DNA from: G965218495 sp965262785
Lineage (GTDB): Bacteria; Bacteroidota; Rhodothermia; Rhodothermales; Bin80
NCBI GenBank assembly: GCA_965262785.1
Contig: OZ253559.1
Coordinates: 2,046,001-2,110,000, forward strand
Length of the DNA: 64,000 bases
Direction of reading: 5' to 3'
Below are positions 23,699 to 32,842 of this stretch, in pieces (within the stretch, counting starts at the first letter, position 1; each line of letters opens with the position of its first letter). The notes beneath the pieces are model-generated. The model searched no databases and was not told the DNA's origin. It saw only the letters and a program-made list of their open reading frames with translations. The translations under genes were made by a program, and so were the position numbers.

Positions 23699-26365
23699 AT
23701 GATGGCACGCCGAATTCGTAAACGGTACATCCGGCTTCCCAAACGGCAGCGCAGGCTCGTGGCCGTGCTTTTGGGCGGCTATGTCGTGCTGCTAGTCAAC
23801 AGTCTGCTGCTCTACCTCTTTGAGCGTTCTACGGCGCTCATTTACATGAGCAACGTGCTGCTGCACATCGGCTTGGGGACGCTGTTTGTAGCGCCCACCG
23901 TGGCTTTTCTGGTGCTGCACCTGTCCAAGATGCCTTTTCGGCTGAACTGGAAGGCGACAGGTGCCGGCATCTTTACCGCATCCATGCTACTCACACTCCT
24001 GTCTACGGGGTTCGGGCTGGTTTTCCTGGGCGCAAGCTATGCGGGCGGCGCACTGCTCGTTGCGCATGTCGTGAGCGCAGTCGGCGCCATGGTGGCCTTC
24101 GGGCTCCATGTGTCCATGAAGCAGGGCATTCGCTATCGCTTTTTGGAATGGGGCAAGAGCTTCCGTGAAGGTTATGGCAGGGCTTGGCGGCATCCTATGT
24201 CACTTACGCTGGGCGCGGGCCTGGGCCTCATCATTCTTATGATCTCTCTGCAGTGGGCCGGCAATCGCAGGACGATCTATCGCGCGGTTGATGCCGGAGA
24301 CCCGCTTAGCAGCGCAGAGGCGGTTCTGGTCCACGAAGGATACCTGGATGACGCCGACCTCACGCGCTCAGAATCCTGCGGTCAGGCAGGGTGCCATCCC
24401 GACATCGTGGCGCAATGGGAGACGTCGGCGCATCGATTGTCGTCATTCAACAACGAATGGTATCGCAAGAGTGTCGAAGCGCTGGTGGAGCGCGGCGGCA
24501 ATGACCGTGCCCGGTGGTGTGCTTCTTGCCATGACCCGGTGGTGCTCTTTGCCGGGCGCCTGACCGATGACATCGCACTCGATATGGACCACCCCACCGC
24601 GCTCGAGGGCCTGACCTGCCTATCATGTCACGCCATTGAGGCTCTGCGTGACGTAAAGGGCAACGGCCGCTACGTGATAGCAGCACCCGACGAGTATCCC
24701 TTCGCGCGAGCGACCAGTGGCGCACCCAGGTGGATTCATAACACGTTGATACGTGCGAAGCCGGAGCCGCACCGGGATGCGATGCTCAAGCCCATGCACC
24801 TCACGAGTGAGTTCTGCGGCACCTGCCACAAAGTAGGGCTGCCGCCCAATGTGAATCTCTACCGGTGGAAACGAGGACAAAACGAATACGATGCCTGGCA
24901 ATCCAGTGGTACCTCCGGCAACACCGTCCGCTCATTCTACCTGCCGCAAGAGTCCAAGACATGCGTGGACTGTCACATGCCGAAGGTGCCTTCACAGGAC
25001 CAGGGTAACGATGGCGGCTTCGTGCGAAGTCACCATTTTTTTGCAGCCAATACTGCGCTGCCATATCTGAACGGGCATTACGGGCAGCTGCGGGGATCGC
25101 AGGAGGTTTTGGCCTCTTCAGCGGCGATAGACATCTTCCGCGTAGCGGTCGATGGACAAATCTATGGGCCGGAAGCATCTCTACCCACGTTGCGAGCCGG
25201 CCAGTTGGTCGAGGTTACCGTAGTGGTGCGCAACCTGTCCGTTGGGCACCTGCTGCCAGGAGGCACCAATGACTCCAATGAGCTCTGGCTGGAGCTGGTC
25301 GCAGAGGATGCGATGGATCAGGTTATCCTGGTCAGTGGGCAGCTGGACACCCAGGGGCGCGTAGACAGCACCGCGCACTTCTGGGGCACGGTGCAGGTTG
25401 ACCGGGCGAGTATGGAGATTGAGCGGCGCAACGCACAGGACTGGATTTCCACAGTTTATATGAACGCGATCTCGCCGGGCACGGCGCACACCGTGCATTA
25501 TCGATTCGAGGTGCCGAGTGGGAGGCCCGTGGCTGCGCTGGAGGCGCGGCTGAAGCATCGAAAGTTTAAATGGTATTTCAACAACTGGGTATTTCGCGGC
25601 CATGTGCCGCCCGGGCAGCCTGATTCGTTGGCACGTCCCGAGGTAGACCTCCGGCGTTGGGAGCTGGGGCCGGAGCCCGCCCCCGACTTGCCAATCACGG
25701 TCATGGCGACGGCGCGGCGGGCCACCGGAGACGCACTATCGTCTGATCGGCCGCTATGGGAGCGCTGGAACGACTATGGAATCGGCCTCTTGCTGGAGAA
25801 AGACACACGGGGTGCGCTCAGCGCATTTAAGGCGGTGGGGCGCATTACGCTGGATAGCCCGGAAGGTCCAATCAACGAGGCCCGAGTGCACTCGGTTGAA
25901 GGAAACTTGGCGGGTGCTGCGGGCGCGCTGGCGGAGGCCGAGCGGCGCCGGCCAGCATACCTCAAGACCGCGTACTTCCGCGGAGAGGTTCACAAGGCCA
26001 ACGGAGACTACGATGCGGCGCTTGCGGATTGGGCACGCGTATATGATGCGTATCCTAGCGATCGAGTATTGCTGCAGAACATCGGCCGTGTGCACTATCT
26101 GGCAGGCCGCTATGAGGAGGCGCTGACGTGGCTGGACCGTGTGTTGGATATCGACCCGGAGGATGTAGGTGCCCTGTACAACCAGATGCTGACCTTGGCT
26201 GCCCTGGGGCGCACTGAAGAGCTCTCAGCTACGCAAGCAAGATACGAGTACCACAAAGCCGACGAATCGGCACTCGCCTTTACGGGACCCTACAAGCAGC
26301 GTCACCCCATGGCGAATCGCGAGGCGCAGCCTATCCATGTGCATGAGCTGTGGCCAGAGCGCTAA
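23699..26365 (+). CDS. membrane-anchored multihaem cytochrome c with TPR tail
   Basis: 888 residues from ATG 23699 (23702 also possible; the frame continues up to 23636, overlapping the previous gene). About five hydrophobic helices fill residues 20-190, with histidines in VLLHIGLG, LLVAHVV and FGLHVSM that could bind haem b. Five c-type haem motifs follow: CGQAGCH (227-233, a CX4CH form), CASCH (274), CLSCH (307), CGTCH (373) and CVDCH (422). The surrounding pattern (CGQAGCHPDIVAQWETSAH) resembles cytochrome c554-type proteins. A beta-rich section precedes three or so TPR units near the C terminus (GDYDAALADWARVY, GRYEEALTWLDRVL). Likely periplasm-facing electron transfer with the FAD oxidoreductase as neighbour (inference). 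Confidence 0.88.
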   Translation: MMARRIRKRYIRLPKRQRRLVAVLLGGYVVLLVNSLLLYLFERSTALIYMSNVLLHIGLGTLFVAPTVAFLVLHLSKMPFRLNWKATGAGIFTASMLLTLLSTGFGLVFLGASYAGGALLVAHVVSAVGAMVAFGLHVSMKQGIRYRFLEWGKSFREGYGRAWRHPMSLTLGAGLGLIILMISLQWAGNRRTIYRAVDAGDPLSSAEAVLVHEGYLDDADLTRSESCGQAGCHPDIVAQWETSAHRLSSFNNEWYRKSVEALVERGGNDRARWCASCHDPVVLFAGRLTDDIALDMDHPTALEGLTCLSCHAIEALRDVKGNGRYVIAAPDEYPFARATSGAPRWIHNTLIRAKPEPHRDAMLKPMHLTSEFCGTCHKVGLPPNVNLYRWKRGQNEYDAWQSSGTSGNTVRSFYLPQESKTCVDCHMPKVPSQDQGNDGGFVRSHHFFAANTALPYLNGHYGQLRGSQEVLASSAAIDIFRVAVDGQIYGPEASLPTLRAGQLVEVTVVVRNLSVGHLLPGGTNDSNELWLELVAEDAMDQVILVSGQLDTQGRVDSTAHFWGTVQVDRASMEIERRNAQDWISTVYMNAISPGTAHTVHYRFEVPSGRPVAALEARLKHRKFKWYFNNWVFRGHVPPGQPDSLARPEVDLRRWELGPEPAPDLPITVMATARRATGDALSSDRPLWERWNDYGIGLLLEKDTRGALSAFKAVGRITLDSPEGPINEARVHSVEGNLAGAAGALAEAERRRPAYLKTAYFRGEVHKANGDYDAALADWARVYDAYPSDRVLLQNIGRVHYLAGRYEEALTWLDRVLDIDPEDVGALYNQMLTLAALGRTEELSATQARYEYHKADESALAFTGPYKQRHPMANREAQPIHVHELWPER

Positions 26366-26516
26366 GAGTCCTCAGCCGCGCAAATGGTCGCAGAATTCTG
26401 CCCCCTACCCGAATCCATCGCGCCAAACGATCAGGATCCCAAAAGAGCGTAGCCTGAGTGAATAGGTTCAGAGCCACCCCGGTGCGGCGGTTCCGGATTG
26501 TTCACGGGGTACAATG

Positions 26517-27815
26517 CTAGTCAACTTCCGGAGCCGCGAATTCGTCGTACTGGACGCGCTCAATGTCGATGCCGCACGCCGAAAGCTTATCCTCCAGCCG
26601 TTCATATCCGCGGTCCAGGTGGTAGATGCGGCCGACATGCGTGGTGCCTCGCGCGATCAAACCTGCGAGCACCAGTGACACGCTGGCCCGCAGGTCCGTA
26701 CTCATTACGCGGGCGCCGCTGAGTGGCGTCCCCCCATGCACCGTTACCGTATCTCCCCGAACTCGAGCCTGAACGCCCATTCGGGCGAGCTCCGGGATAT
26801 GGTTGAAGCGGTCGCCGTAGACCGTGTCCCGTACGGTGCTGGCGCCTTGACACTGAGTCAGCAGCACAGTCCATTGCGCCTGCAAGTCGGTCGGGAAGCT
26901 CGGGTAGATACCAGTCGCGACGGACACTGGGCGCAGCTCTTTCGGCGCGGTCACTTCGACTGCGTTCTCAAGGATTTTGCAATCGGCGCCGGTCCGCTCA
27001 AAGGCCTCCAGAAAATCGTTGCCTAAATGGTCCGGCCTGGCATGTGTGAGTCGGGTGGCTACGCCGGGGCGTCCTGCGATGGCGGCGGCGATCATGAATG
27101 TGCCCAGCTCAATGCGGTCGGGGCAGTTGCTGAAGGTGACCGTTCGCAGGGCGGGCACACCCTCGATCTCCAGGATTCGTGTACCAACTCCATGCAGTCT
27201 GGCGCCCATAGCCTGCAACATGTCGCAGAACACCACTACATCGGGCTCAATAGCTGCATTCTCGATGCGCGAATTGCCGCGTGCAGTGGCGGCCGCGAGA
27301 AGGATGTTGATGGTCGCGCCGACGCTGGAAGGCTCCAGCCGAACGGAGCCACCGGGCAGGCCGCTCTGCGGAGTCTTGGCTACTACATAGCCATCGTCCA
27401 GATCAATAGAAGCGCCCAGCGCCTTGATGCCTTTCAGGTGCAGATTGACAGGCCGCGGGCCCCAGGCACAGCCCCCGGGTAGTGAGACGCGTGCCCGTCC
27501 GCAGCGCCCAACAAGCGCACCGAGCATATAGAAGGACGCTCGCATCTTCTTGACAAGGGCGTAGGGTGCCTCTGGGAATCCTATGCGCGTAGTATCTACC
27601 TGCATGGAATGCCCCGCGAGGCTGACGCCTGCACCCGTAATCCGCAAAACATTAGAAAGCGTTGCGATGTCGCGCAGACGCGGAATGTTGCTCAGAGTTG
27701 TGACGCCGCTGGCCAGAAGGGTTGCGGCCATAAGGGGTAAGGCGGCATTCTTGGAACTGCTAATCCTTAGTGTTCCTTCTAGTGGATGCCCGCCCTTGAT
27801 TACGAGTTTTTCCAT
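26517..27815 (-). CDS. murA: UDP-N-acetylglucosamine 1-carboxyvinyltransferase
   Basis: 432 residues. MurA adds enolpyruvate from PEP to UDP-GlcNAc, the first committed step of peptidoglycan synthesis. It starts MEKLVIKGGHPLEGTLRISSSKNAALPLMAA, in which the KNAALP motif binds substrate. The loop SLPGGCAWGPRPVNLHL carries the active-site cysteine that fosfomycin attacks. Further signatures are EGVPALR near the middle, FPTDLQAQ and the C-terminal RGYERLEDKL. The gene is convergent with the cytochrome gene upstream in the map and divergent from the cysteine desulfurase; a stem-loop lies in its leader region. Confidence 0.96.
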   Translation of the reverse strand: MEKLVIKGGHPLEGTLRISSSKNAALPLMAATLLASGVTTLSNIPRLRDIATLSNVLRITGAGVSLAGHSMQVDTTRIGFPEAPYALVKKMRASFYMLGALVGRCGRARVSLPGGCAWGPRPVNLHLKGIKALGASIDLDDGYVVAKTPQSGLPGGSVRLEPSSVGATINILLAAATARGNSRIENAAIEPDVVVFCDMLQAMGARLHGVGTRILEIEGVPALRTVTFSNCPDRIELGTFMIAAAIAGRPGVATRLTHARPDHLGNDFLEAFERTGADCKILENAVEVTAPKELRPVSVATGIYPSFPTDLQAQWTVLLTQCQGASTVRDTVYGDRFNHIPELARMGVQARVRGDTVTVHGGTPLSGARVMSTDLRASVSLVLAGLIARGTTHVGRIYHLDRGYERLEDKLSACGIDIERVQYDEFAAPEVD

Positions 27816-27847
27816 GGATGTCGCAGGTGACCGTTGGTCTAAGATAA

Positions 27848-27876
27848 CGCCTGATGCCTCGAAGCGGTATCAGGCG
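27848..27876. promoter_or_regulatory. stem-loop in the murA / desulfurase divergent region
   Basis: An 11-base stem (27848-27858 with 27866-27876) contains ten Watson-Crick pairs and one G-T/G-U position, around the loop TCGAAGC. It lies 33 bp before the murA ATG on the minus strand and about 100 bp before the desulfurase ATG on the plus strand. There is no clear T-run, so it is not an obvious terminator; an operator or leader structure is possible. Confidence 0.35.
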
Positions 27877-27977
27877 AGGGCTGTGGGAGCCGCAGGGCCA
27901 GACGCGACCGGCCTGTGCGGACACGGCATGTCCGATGATTGGGCACGCCTTTTTGCAATAGTCGTACAAGATAGGTT

Positions 27978-29141
27978 ATGGAGCGTATCTATCTGGATCA
28001 TGCAGCGACCACACCGCTTGATGAGCGCGTGTTAGCGGCCATGCTGCCCTACTTGCAGGGCCAGTATGGCAACGCATCCAGTACGCACAGCCTGGGGCGT
28101 GCTGCGCGTGTCGCAGTCGAAACAAGCCGGGAGAGCATAGCGGCGCATCTGAATGCACACCCCTCTGAAGTCATGTTCACTAGCGGGGGCACCGAGAGTG
28201 ATAACGCGGCGCTTCACGGAATGCTGGCGCATACACGCAAGGGCCTCGTAACTTCAGCGGCGGAGCATGCCGCGGTGCTGGAAACCGCTACGGCAATTCA
28301 GGCGGCTGGCCACACCACAACGCTTCTGGCGCCGGGCCCTGGCGGCCGCGTAACCGCTTCGCAAGTCAAAGACGTGCTCACGCCTGAGACCGGCTTGGTT
28401 TCTATTGCGCTGGTTAATAACGAGATCGGCACCATCGCGCCGATTCGCGCAATCAGTGGCGTGTGTCGGCGTGCGGGCGTGCCGCTGCACACAGACGCAA
28501 TCCAGGCGGCCACGGTGATGGCGCTGGACGTCAAGGCCTTAGGAGTAGATCTGTTGTCGTTGTCAGGACACAAGATTTATGGCCCCAAGGGGGTCGGGGT
28601 GTTGTTCGTCAGGGCCGGGCTCGACTTCATGCCACTTATTGTGGGAGGCTCCCAGGAGCGCGGGCGGCGAGGAGGTACGGAAAGTGTAGCGGCAATCGTA
28701 GGGATGGCTGCGGCGCTGGATCTTGCGGCAGCCAGCTGGGAGGAAGAAGCGGCGCGTCTCGCGGCGCTGCGGCGGCGATTGGAAGTTCGCCTTACAGAGG
28801 AACTCGGTAGTACTTTTGTTTACAACACGCCCGTAGATGGAGAAGCGGCGCCGCACATCTTGAGCATTGCCATGAAGCCGTTAGGTGGCGTTCAGATAGA
28901 CGGCGAGATGCTACACTTGAATCTTGATATGGAGGGCGTGATGGTCTCGGCCGGCTCCGCATGCTCCAGCGGCACTGTCCAGGTCAGCCATGTACTGAAG
29001 GCCACCGGGCTGGATGACGCAACTGCGTCGGCTGCAGTACGCTTTTCGCTAGGGCGCAGTACGACCAGCAGCGCGGTGGAAGAAGCGGCGCGCCGCCTGG
29101 CACGCATCACACGTCGCATGCGGGAAAGACGCGCCGTATGA
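27978..29141 (+). CDS. cysteine desulfurase (NifS/IscS family)
   Basis: 387 residues, a PLP enzyme that removes sulfur from cysteine for Fe-S clusters or thio-modification. The start ERIYLDHAATTPLDERVLAAMLPYL is the family signature. Others are GNASSTHSLGR, TSGGTESDNAAL, SAAEHAAVLE, the PLP-lysine region LSLSGHKIYGPKGVG, and the mobile active-site cysteine loop SAGSACSSG. The short gap before that cysteine resembles the NifS/IscS group. No iscU or sufE is next to it. It overlaps the following glycosyltransferase gene by 4 bp (ATGA). Confidence 0.94.
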   Translation: MERIYLDHAATTPLDERVLAAMLPYLQGQYGNASSTHSLGRAARVAVETSRESIAAHLNAHPSEVMFTSGGTESDNAALHGMLAHTRKGLVTSAAEHAAVLETATAIQAAGHTTTLLAPGPGGRVTASQVKDVLTPETGLVSIALVNNEIGTIAPIRAISGVCRRAGVPLHTDAIQAATVMALDVKALGVDLLSLSGHKIYGPKGVGVLFVRAGLDFMPLIVGGSQERGRRGGTESVAAIVGMAAALDLAAASWEEEAARLAALRRRLEVRLTEELGSTFVYNTPVDGEAAPHILSIAMKPLGGVQIDGEMLHLNLDMEGVMVSAGSACSSGTVQVSHVLKATGLDDATASAAVRFSLGRSTTSSAVEEAARRLARITRRMRERRAV

Positions 29142-29785
29142 GGTGCCTCATCGTTTTGGCGAAGGCACCTGTGCCCGGTGCGGTTAAGACGCGGCTTTGC
29201 CCGCCGCTGAGCCCATGGGAGGCGGCCCGCGTCGCGGAAGCATTCCTGCTTGACGCGCTTGAGCAGTACGCGACACTCAAGGTCGATGTACGGTTGTACC
29301 TGTCGGGAGCATGGACTTATGGCAACGAATTGCTCTGTGGCGCGTCGATTTTCCAGCAGGGCGAGGGATCTCTTGGTGACCGGCTAAGTCACGCTTGCCG
29401 CGAGTCTGAGGCGCACGGGTACCGAAAGCTGATCGTGATAGGTGCGGATCATCCAACCTTACCTACGGCGTGGATCGCGGAAGCCATCGAGCGCCTGGAA
29501 GCGCCAGGTGGTGCCGTGATCGGGCCGACCACAGACGGGGGCTTCTACCTCTTGGGCATGCATCCCTTCGCACCTGTGGCCTTTGCCGGCGAGTTCAGCC
29601 ATGCCAGAGTATTCGAGGAAACGTATGAACGGTTGGTGCTCGGATGGAAGCACGTAGATGTGCTTCGGCCGTGGTATGACGTAGACAGTGCTGCGGACCT
29701 TGACCGCTTGCGGCACGACCTTCTTGCGGTGCGAGGCTGCAAGCGCACGCGTGAGGTGTTGGGTGTCGGCGAACTTCAAATATGA
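29138..29785 (+). CDS. TIGR04282/DUF2064 family glycosyltransferase
   Basis: 215 residues. The start LIVLAKAPVPGAVKTRLCPPLSPWEAA is the signature of the DUF2064 / TIGR04282 family ('arsenosugar biosynthesis glycosyltransferase'), a nucleotide-diphospho-sugar transferase fold. IGADHPTLPTAWIAEA carries the metal-binding DXP-type motif, and GPTTDGGFYLLGM is the second signature. The arsenosugar role was assigned from gene context in other genomes; no arsenic genes are seen here, so the substrate is open. It is translationally coupled to the desulfurase. Confidence 0.88.
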   Translation: MRCLIVLAKAPVPGAVKTRLCPPLSPWEAARVAEAFLLDALEQYATLKVDVRLYLSGAWTYGNELLCGASIFQQGEGSLGDRLSHACRESEAHGYRKLIVIGADHPTLPTAWIAEAIERLEAPGGAVIGPTTDGGFYLLGMHPFAPVAFAGEFSHARVFEETYERLVLGWKHVDVLRPWYDVDSAADLDRLRHDLLAVRGCKRTREVLGVGELQI

Positions 29786-29857
29786 ATCGTGTGTCCAAAG
29801 TTTAGGGCTCCATCGCAAACGATAGGATTGACTGCATACAGCACGAAGACGGAAAGC

Positions 29858-30793
29858 ATGGGCGGACGGGGCGTCGTGACGGCGGCAGCCTTTGGGCCGG
29901 CGTCTATGTCGAACCTGGGTCCGGGATTCGACACGCTTGGAATATGCATCCGCGGATATGGGGACACTGTAACCGCTACAATTACCGCAGCGCCCGAGGT
30001 CTCTGTGCAGAGCAGCATCCCCTTGCCGAGTGATCCAGGAAGGAATTCCGCAGCACGGGCTGCGCAGCTGGTACTGCAAGCTGCAGGGGCCGATTGCAGC
30101 GTGCACCTGGAAATTGACAAGGGCATCCCGCTGGGCTCCGGCATTGGTGGCTCTGCGGCCAGCGCGGTCGCGGGTGCTTGGGCCACTAACCTGGTACTTG
30201 GTAGTCCGCTGGAAAAATCTAACCTGGTGGAGGCCGTGTTGGAGGGCGAGGCCGTTGCGTCCGGCGGAGCGCGCCATGGAGATAACGCGTTGCCGGCGCT
30301 GTTCGGCGGCATGGTACTCACCTCGCCTTGCGATCCGGCGGACTATCGTCTGATTCCGCTCTGCAGACCGCTCTATGTCGCTTTGCTGCTGCCGAAGCTG
30401 GCAATACTTACGGCGCCAGCGCGCGACATCTTGCCGGAGCAAGTGTCGCTACGTTCCGCCGTGGAGAACGCGAGCGATCTGGCGTTTCTGATGCACGGCA
30501 TTGCCGCAGGTGACTACGAAGAGATGGGCGTTTACATGATGCGAGATCGACTGGTGGAGCCTGTGCGAAGTAAGCTCTTGCCCTTCTATGACCAAGCGCG
30601 CGCGCGCGCCCTGGCTGCGGGTGCCTGGGCATGTGCCATAACCGGCAGCGGCCCCGCAATGTTTGCGCTTGCGCCGAGCCGTCCGGTGGCGGAGGCCGCC
30701 GCCGCCGCCATGGTACACGCAGCAACTGCAGCTGGAACCCATGCGACAGGCGTAGTCACGGAACCCGATCTGGAGGGTGTACGGGCAGTTTGA
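29858..30793 (+). CDS. thrB: homoserine kinase
   Basis: 311 residues from ATG 29858, preceded by GGAAAG; the frame continues to GTG 29789, but the family begins near TAAAFGPASMSNLGPGFDTLG. A GHMP-fold kinase phosphorylating homoserine for threonine synthesis. Motifs are the N-terminal SNLGPGFDTLG, the ATP loop GIPLGSGIGGSAASAVA and the C-terminal CAITGSGPAMFAL. The stop codon overlaps the thrC start (TGATG), so thrB and thrC are coupled. The aspartokinase-homoserine dehydrogenase gene is not in the window. Confidence 0.94.
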   Translation: MGGRGVVTAAAFGPASMSNLGPGFDTLGICIRGYGDTVTATITAAPEVSVQSSIPLPSDPGRNSAARAAQLVLQAAGADCSVHLEIDKGIPLGSGIGGSAASAVAGAWATNLVLGSPLEKSNLVEAVLEGEAVASGGARHGDNALPALFGGMVLTSPCDPADYRLIPLCRPLYVALLLPKLAILTAPARDILPEQVSLRSAVENASDLAFLMHGIAAGDYEEMGVYMMRDRLVEPVRSKLLPFYDQARARALAAGAWACAITGSGPAMFALAPSRPVAEAAAAAMVHAATAAGTHATGVVTEPDLEGVRAV

Positions 30794-32058
30794 TGCGTTT
30801 TCGCAGTACACGCGGTGCAGGAGACGCCTCGCTCAAAGCAGCGCTCTTGAGAGGCCTTGCGCCGGATGGTGGGCTGTACATTCCTTCCCGGATTCCACGG
30901 GCTTCATCTTCGTGGCGCGAGCACGCCCGATTCGCGGATCTGGGAATGGATATTCTGAGGCCATTCTTGACAGGAGAGCTGCCTGCAGATCAGATGGAAC
31001 GGATCGTGCATGATGCGTTGGATTTTCCGGTTCCGCTTGTGCGGCTGCAGGGCTGGGAGGAGACGTATGTTGTTGAGCTGTTTCATGGACCTACGCTGTC
31101 CTTTAAGGACTTTGGTGCACGCACGATGGCACGCTTGATGGGCCACTTCGCTGGCGGCGAGCCGGTAACGATCTTGGTGGCCACATCAGGCGACACGGGC
31201 AGCGCCGTAGCGGACGGCTTTGCAGGGCAGGACGCGCTTCGTGTGGCACTGCTGTTTCCCGAGGGGCAGGTCAGCCCTATGCAGGCGCAGCAGCTCACGC
31301 TGCGACGGCCTGGAGTGCGCGCTTACTCGGTCCAGGGCACCTTTGACGAGTGCCAGGCGATGGTAAAGGGGGCGCTCTATGCACCGGAAGAGCTCGCACT
31401 GTCGGCTGCGAACTCCATCAACGTGGGCCGTTTGTTGCCGCAGATGCTGTACTACTTTTGGGCGATGGCCCAAGGTGGCTTTGGTGAAGGGATCATCAGC
31501 GTACCGTGCGGTAACCTGGGCAACCTTACCGCGGGCGTAATGGCAGCACTGGCCGGGCTGCCGGTGCTGGAATTCCTGGCGGCACACAACGCCAATCGGG
31601 CTTTTCCACACTATCTTGCAACGGGCAGGTACACGTTCGGGCCGTCAGTACGTACACTCTCCAATGCCATGGATGTGGGCGCGCCCAGCAATTTTGAACG
31701 CCTGCAGCAACTTTGGCCGGACATGCGAGAGCGGATTACGGGCTATAGTGTTTCCGACGGAGAGATGCTGACGAGTATACGCCGCGTTTACGAGGAGACA
31801 GGTTATGAGGCGGATCCCCATACGGCCGTGGGTCTGGAGGCCGCTCGGCGCCACCGGCACGCTTCGGCCCTGCGAGTGCCATGCATAGTACTGGCTACGG
31901 CACATCCAGCGAAGTTCCCCGATACGGTTCGGCGGGCACTAGGCCGAGCACCCTCAGTGCCGGATGCGCTGTCGGGATTGTCAACAAGGCCGAAGTGCGT
32001 AGTGCCTTTGGCGGCCAGCCGGTCCGCGCTGATGCGCGCGCTGCGGGCATGGCGATAG
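30793..32058 (+). CDS. thrC: threonine synthase
   Basis: 421 residues from ATG 30793 (the frame extends upstream inside thrB). A PLP enzyme that converts O-phosphohomoserine to threonine. It starts MRFRSTRGAGDASLKAALLRG, with PDGGLYIP. The PLP lysine is in LSFKDFGARTM; the phosphate and PLP region VATSGDTGSAVADGF and the segment SANSINVGRLLPQ are typical of the bacterial long form. It completes the two final steps of threonine synthesis with thrB. The next gene starts 4 bp after its stop. Confidence 0.95.
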   Translation: MRFRSTRGAGDASLKAALLRGLAPDGGLYIPSRIPRASSSWREHARFADLGMDILRPFLTGELPADQMERIVHDALDFPVPLVRLQGWEETYVVELFHGPTLSFKDFGARTMARLMGHFAGGEPVTILVATSGDTGSAVADGFAGQDALRVALLFPEGQVSPMQAQQLTLRRPGVRAYSVQGTFDECQAMVKGALYAPEELALSAANSINVGRLLPQMLYYFWAMAQGGFGEGIISVPCGNLGNLTAGVMAALAGLPVLEFLAAHNANRAFPHYLATGRYTFGPSVRTLSNAMDVGAPSNFERLQQLWPDMRERITGYSVSDGEMLTSIRRVYEETGYEADPHTAVGLEAARRHRHASALRVPCIVLATAHPAKFPDTVRRALGRAPSVPDALSGLSTRPKCVVPLAASRSALMRALRAWR

Positions 32059-32062
32059 GATT

Positions 32063-32839
32063 GTGACACCGTTTACACCTGACATATGGCCTGTGGCTCA
32101 GCGCGAAGCGGCGGCTGCCCTGTGGGCCTTCTTCCACGCGCTGGATGCTCCAAGGCCAGGCGTACGAGTAGAGACTGAGGTACGGCAGTGCGAGGCGGGT
32201 GAGGTCTTGGGAATCATTCCACCGGCAGTGGCGGCGCGCGCCTATGAGGTGTGCCGCTTGCACAGGCTGGATCGGGCGCACTTGGCAGAGCAGGTGAGGG
32301 CCGCGCGTTACCTTGTGCCGCCGGTCCGCTTTGCAACGGCGGCTGAGCTATTAGCCTTCGTCCGGCTTCGGTGCGGGGCGCATGCCCAGCTTCTGGCGCA
32401 CCTGGCAGGGCAGCGCGGGAGGTTCAGGACTCAGGGCACCCAGGAGTTTGCCAAGGCGTTGTTCCTTACAAATCGACTTTGTTATCTGGTGCAGGATTTG
32501 GCGCAGGATAGGCTGTTTCTGCCGCTTTCGGAACTGGCGCAATTCGGGGTTTCCGAGGAGCAGCTGATGCAGGGCCGGATCGACGAAGGCGTCCGCCGCC
32601 TGTTGTGGAAGCAGGCGGTGCGTATCCGAGATGCCTATGGAGCCTGCCAGCGGCTGGGACATGACCTCAATGGCTGGCCAAGGCGACAATTCAGGCGGTA
32701 CTGGATGGAGGGTTTGTACCTTCTGTCCGTCGCGGAGAAGCGTAAGTTTGACGTATGGACGAAGCCTGTTGCTTTGTCCAGCGCGCAGCGGCTTCAGATA
32801 CGCTGGCAAATTCTTGCTGGTAAAACCAGCTTTCGATAG
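32063..32839 (+). CDS. squalene/phytoene synthase-like protein lacking the first Asp-rich motif
   Basis: 258 residues, GTG start. The second half follows the squalene/phytoene synthase pattern: FAKALFLTNRLCYLVQDLAQDRLFLPLSELAQFGVSEEQL in outline, with the second aspartate motif partly kept (DLAQD) and the YLP-like stretch as FLPL. The first aspartate-rich motif expected near residue 30-60 (DDIVDE-like) is not there; the region reads FFHALDAPRPG. It is thus a diverged family member that may not condense prenyl diphosphates. It sits between thrC and purM, 4 bp from each, which fits a constitutive operon more than a terpenoid cluster. Function unknown. Confidence 0.7.
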   Translation: MTPFTPDIWPVAQREAAAALWAFFHALDAPRPGVRVETEVRQCEAGEVLGIIPPAVAARAYEVCRLHRLDRAHLAEQVRAARYLVPPVRFATAAELLAFVRLRCGAHAQLLAHLAGQRGRFRTQGTQEFAKALFLTNRLCYLVQDLAQDRLFLPLSELAQFGVSEEQLMQGRIDEGVRRLLWKQAVRIRDAYGACQRLGHDLNGWPRRQFRRYWMEGLYLLSVAEKRKFDVWTKPVALSSAQRLQIRWQILAGKTSFR

Positions 32840-32842
32840 GCG

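Noticed and set aside
29459..30442. 327-residue minus-strand frame across the glycosyltransferase and thrB genes
   Set aside because: It is opposite two well-recognised genes and rich in Arg, Gln and Cys without any motif; a shadow frame.
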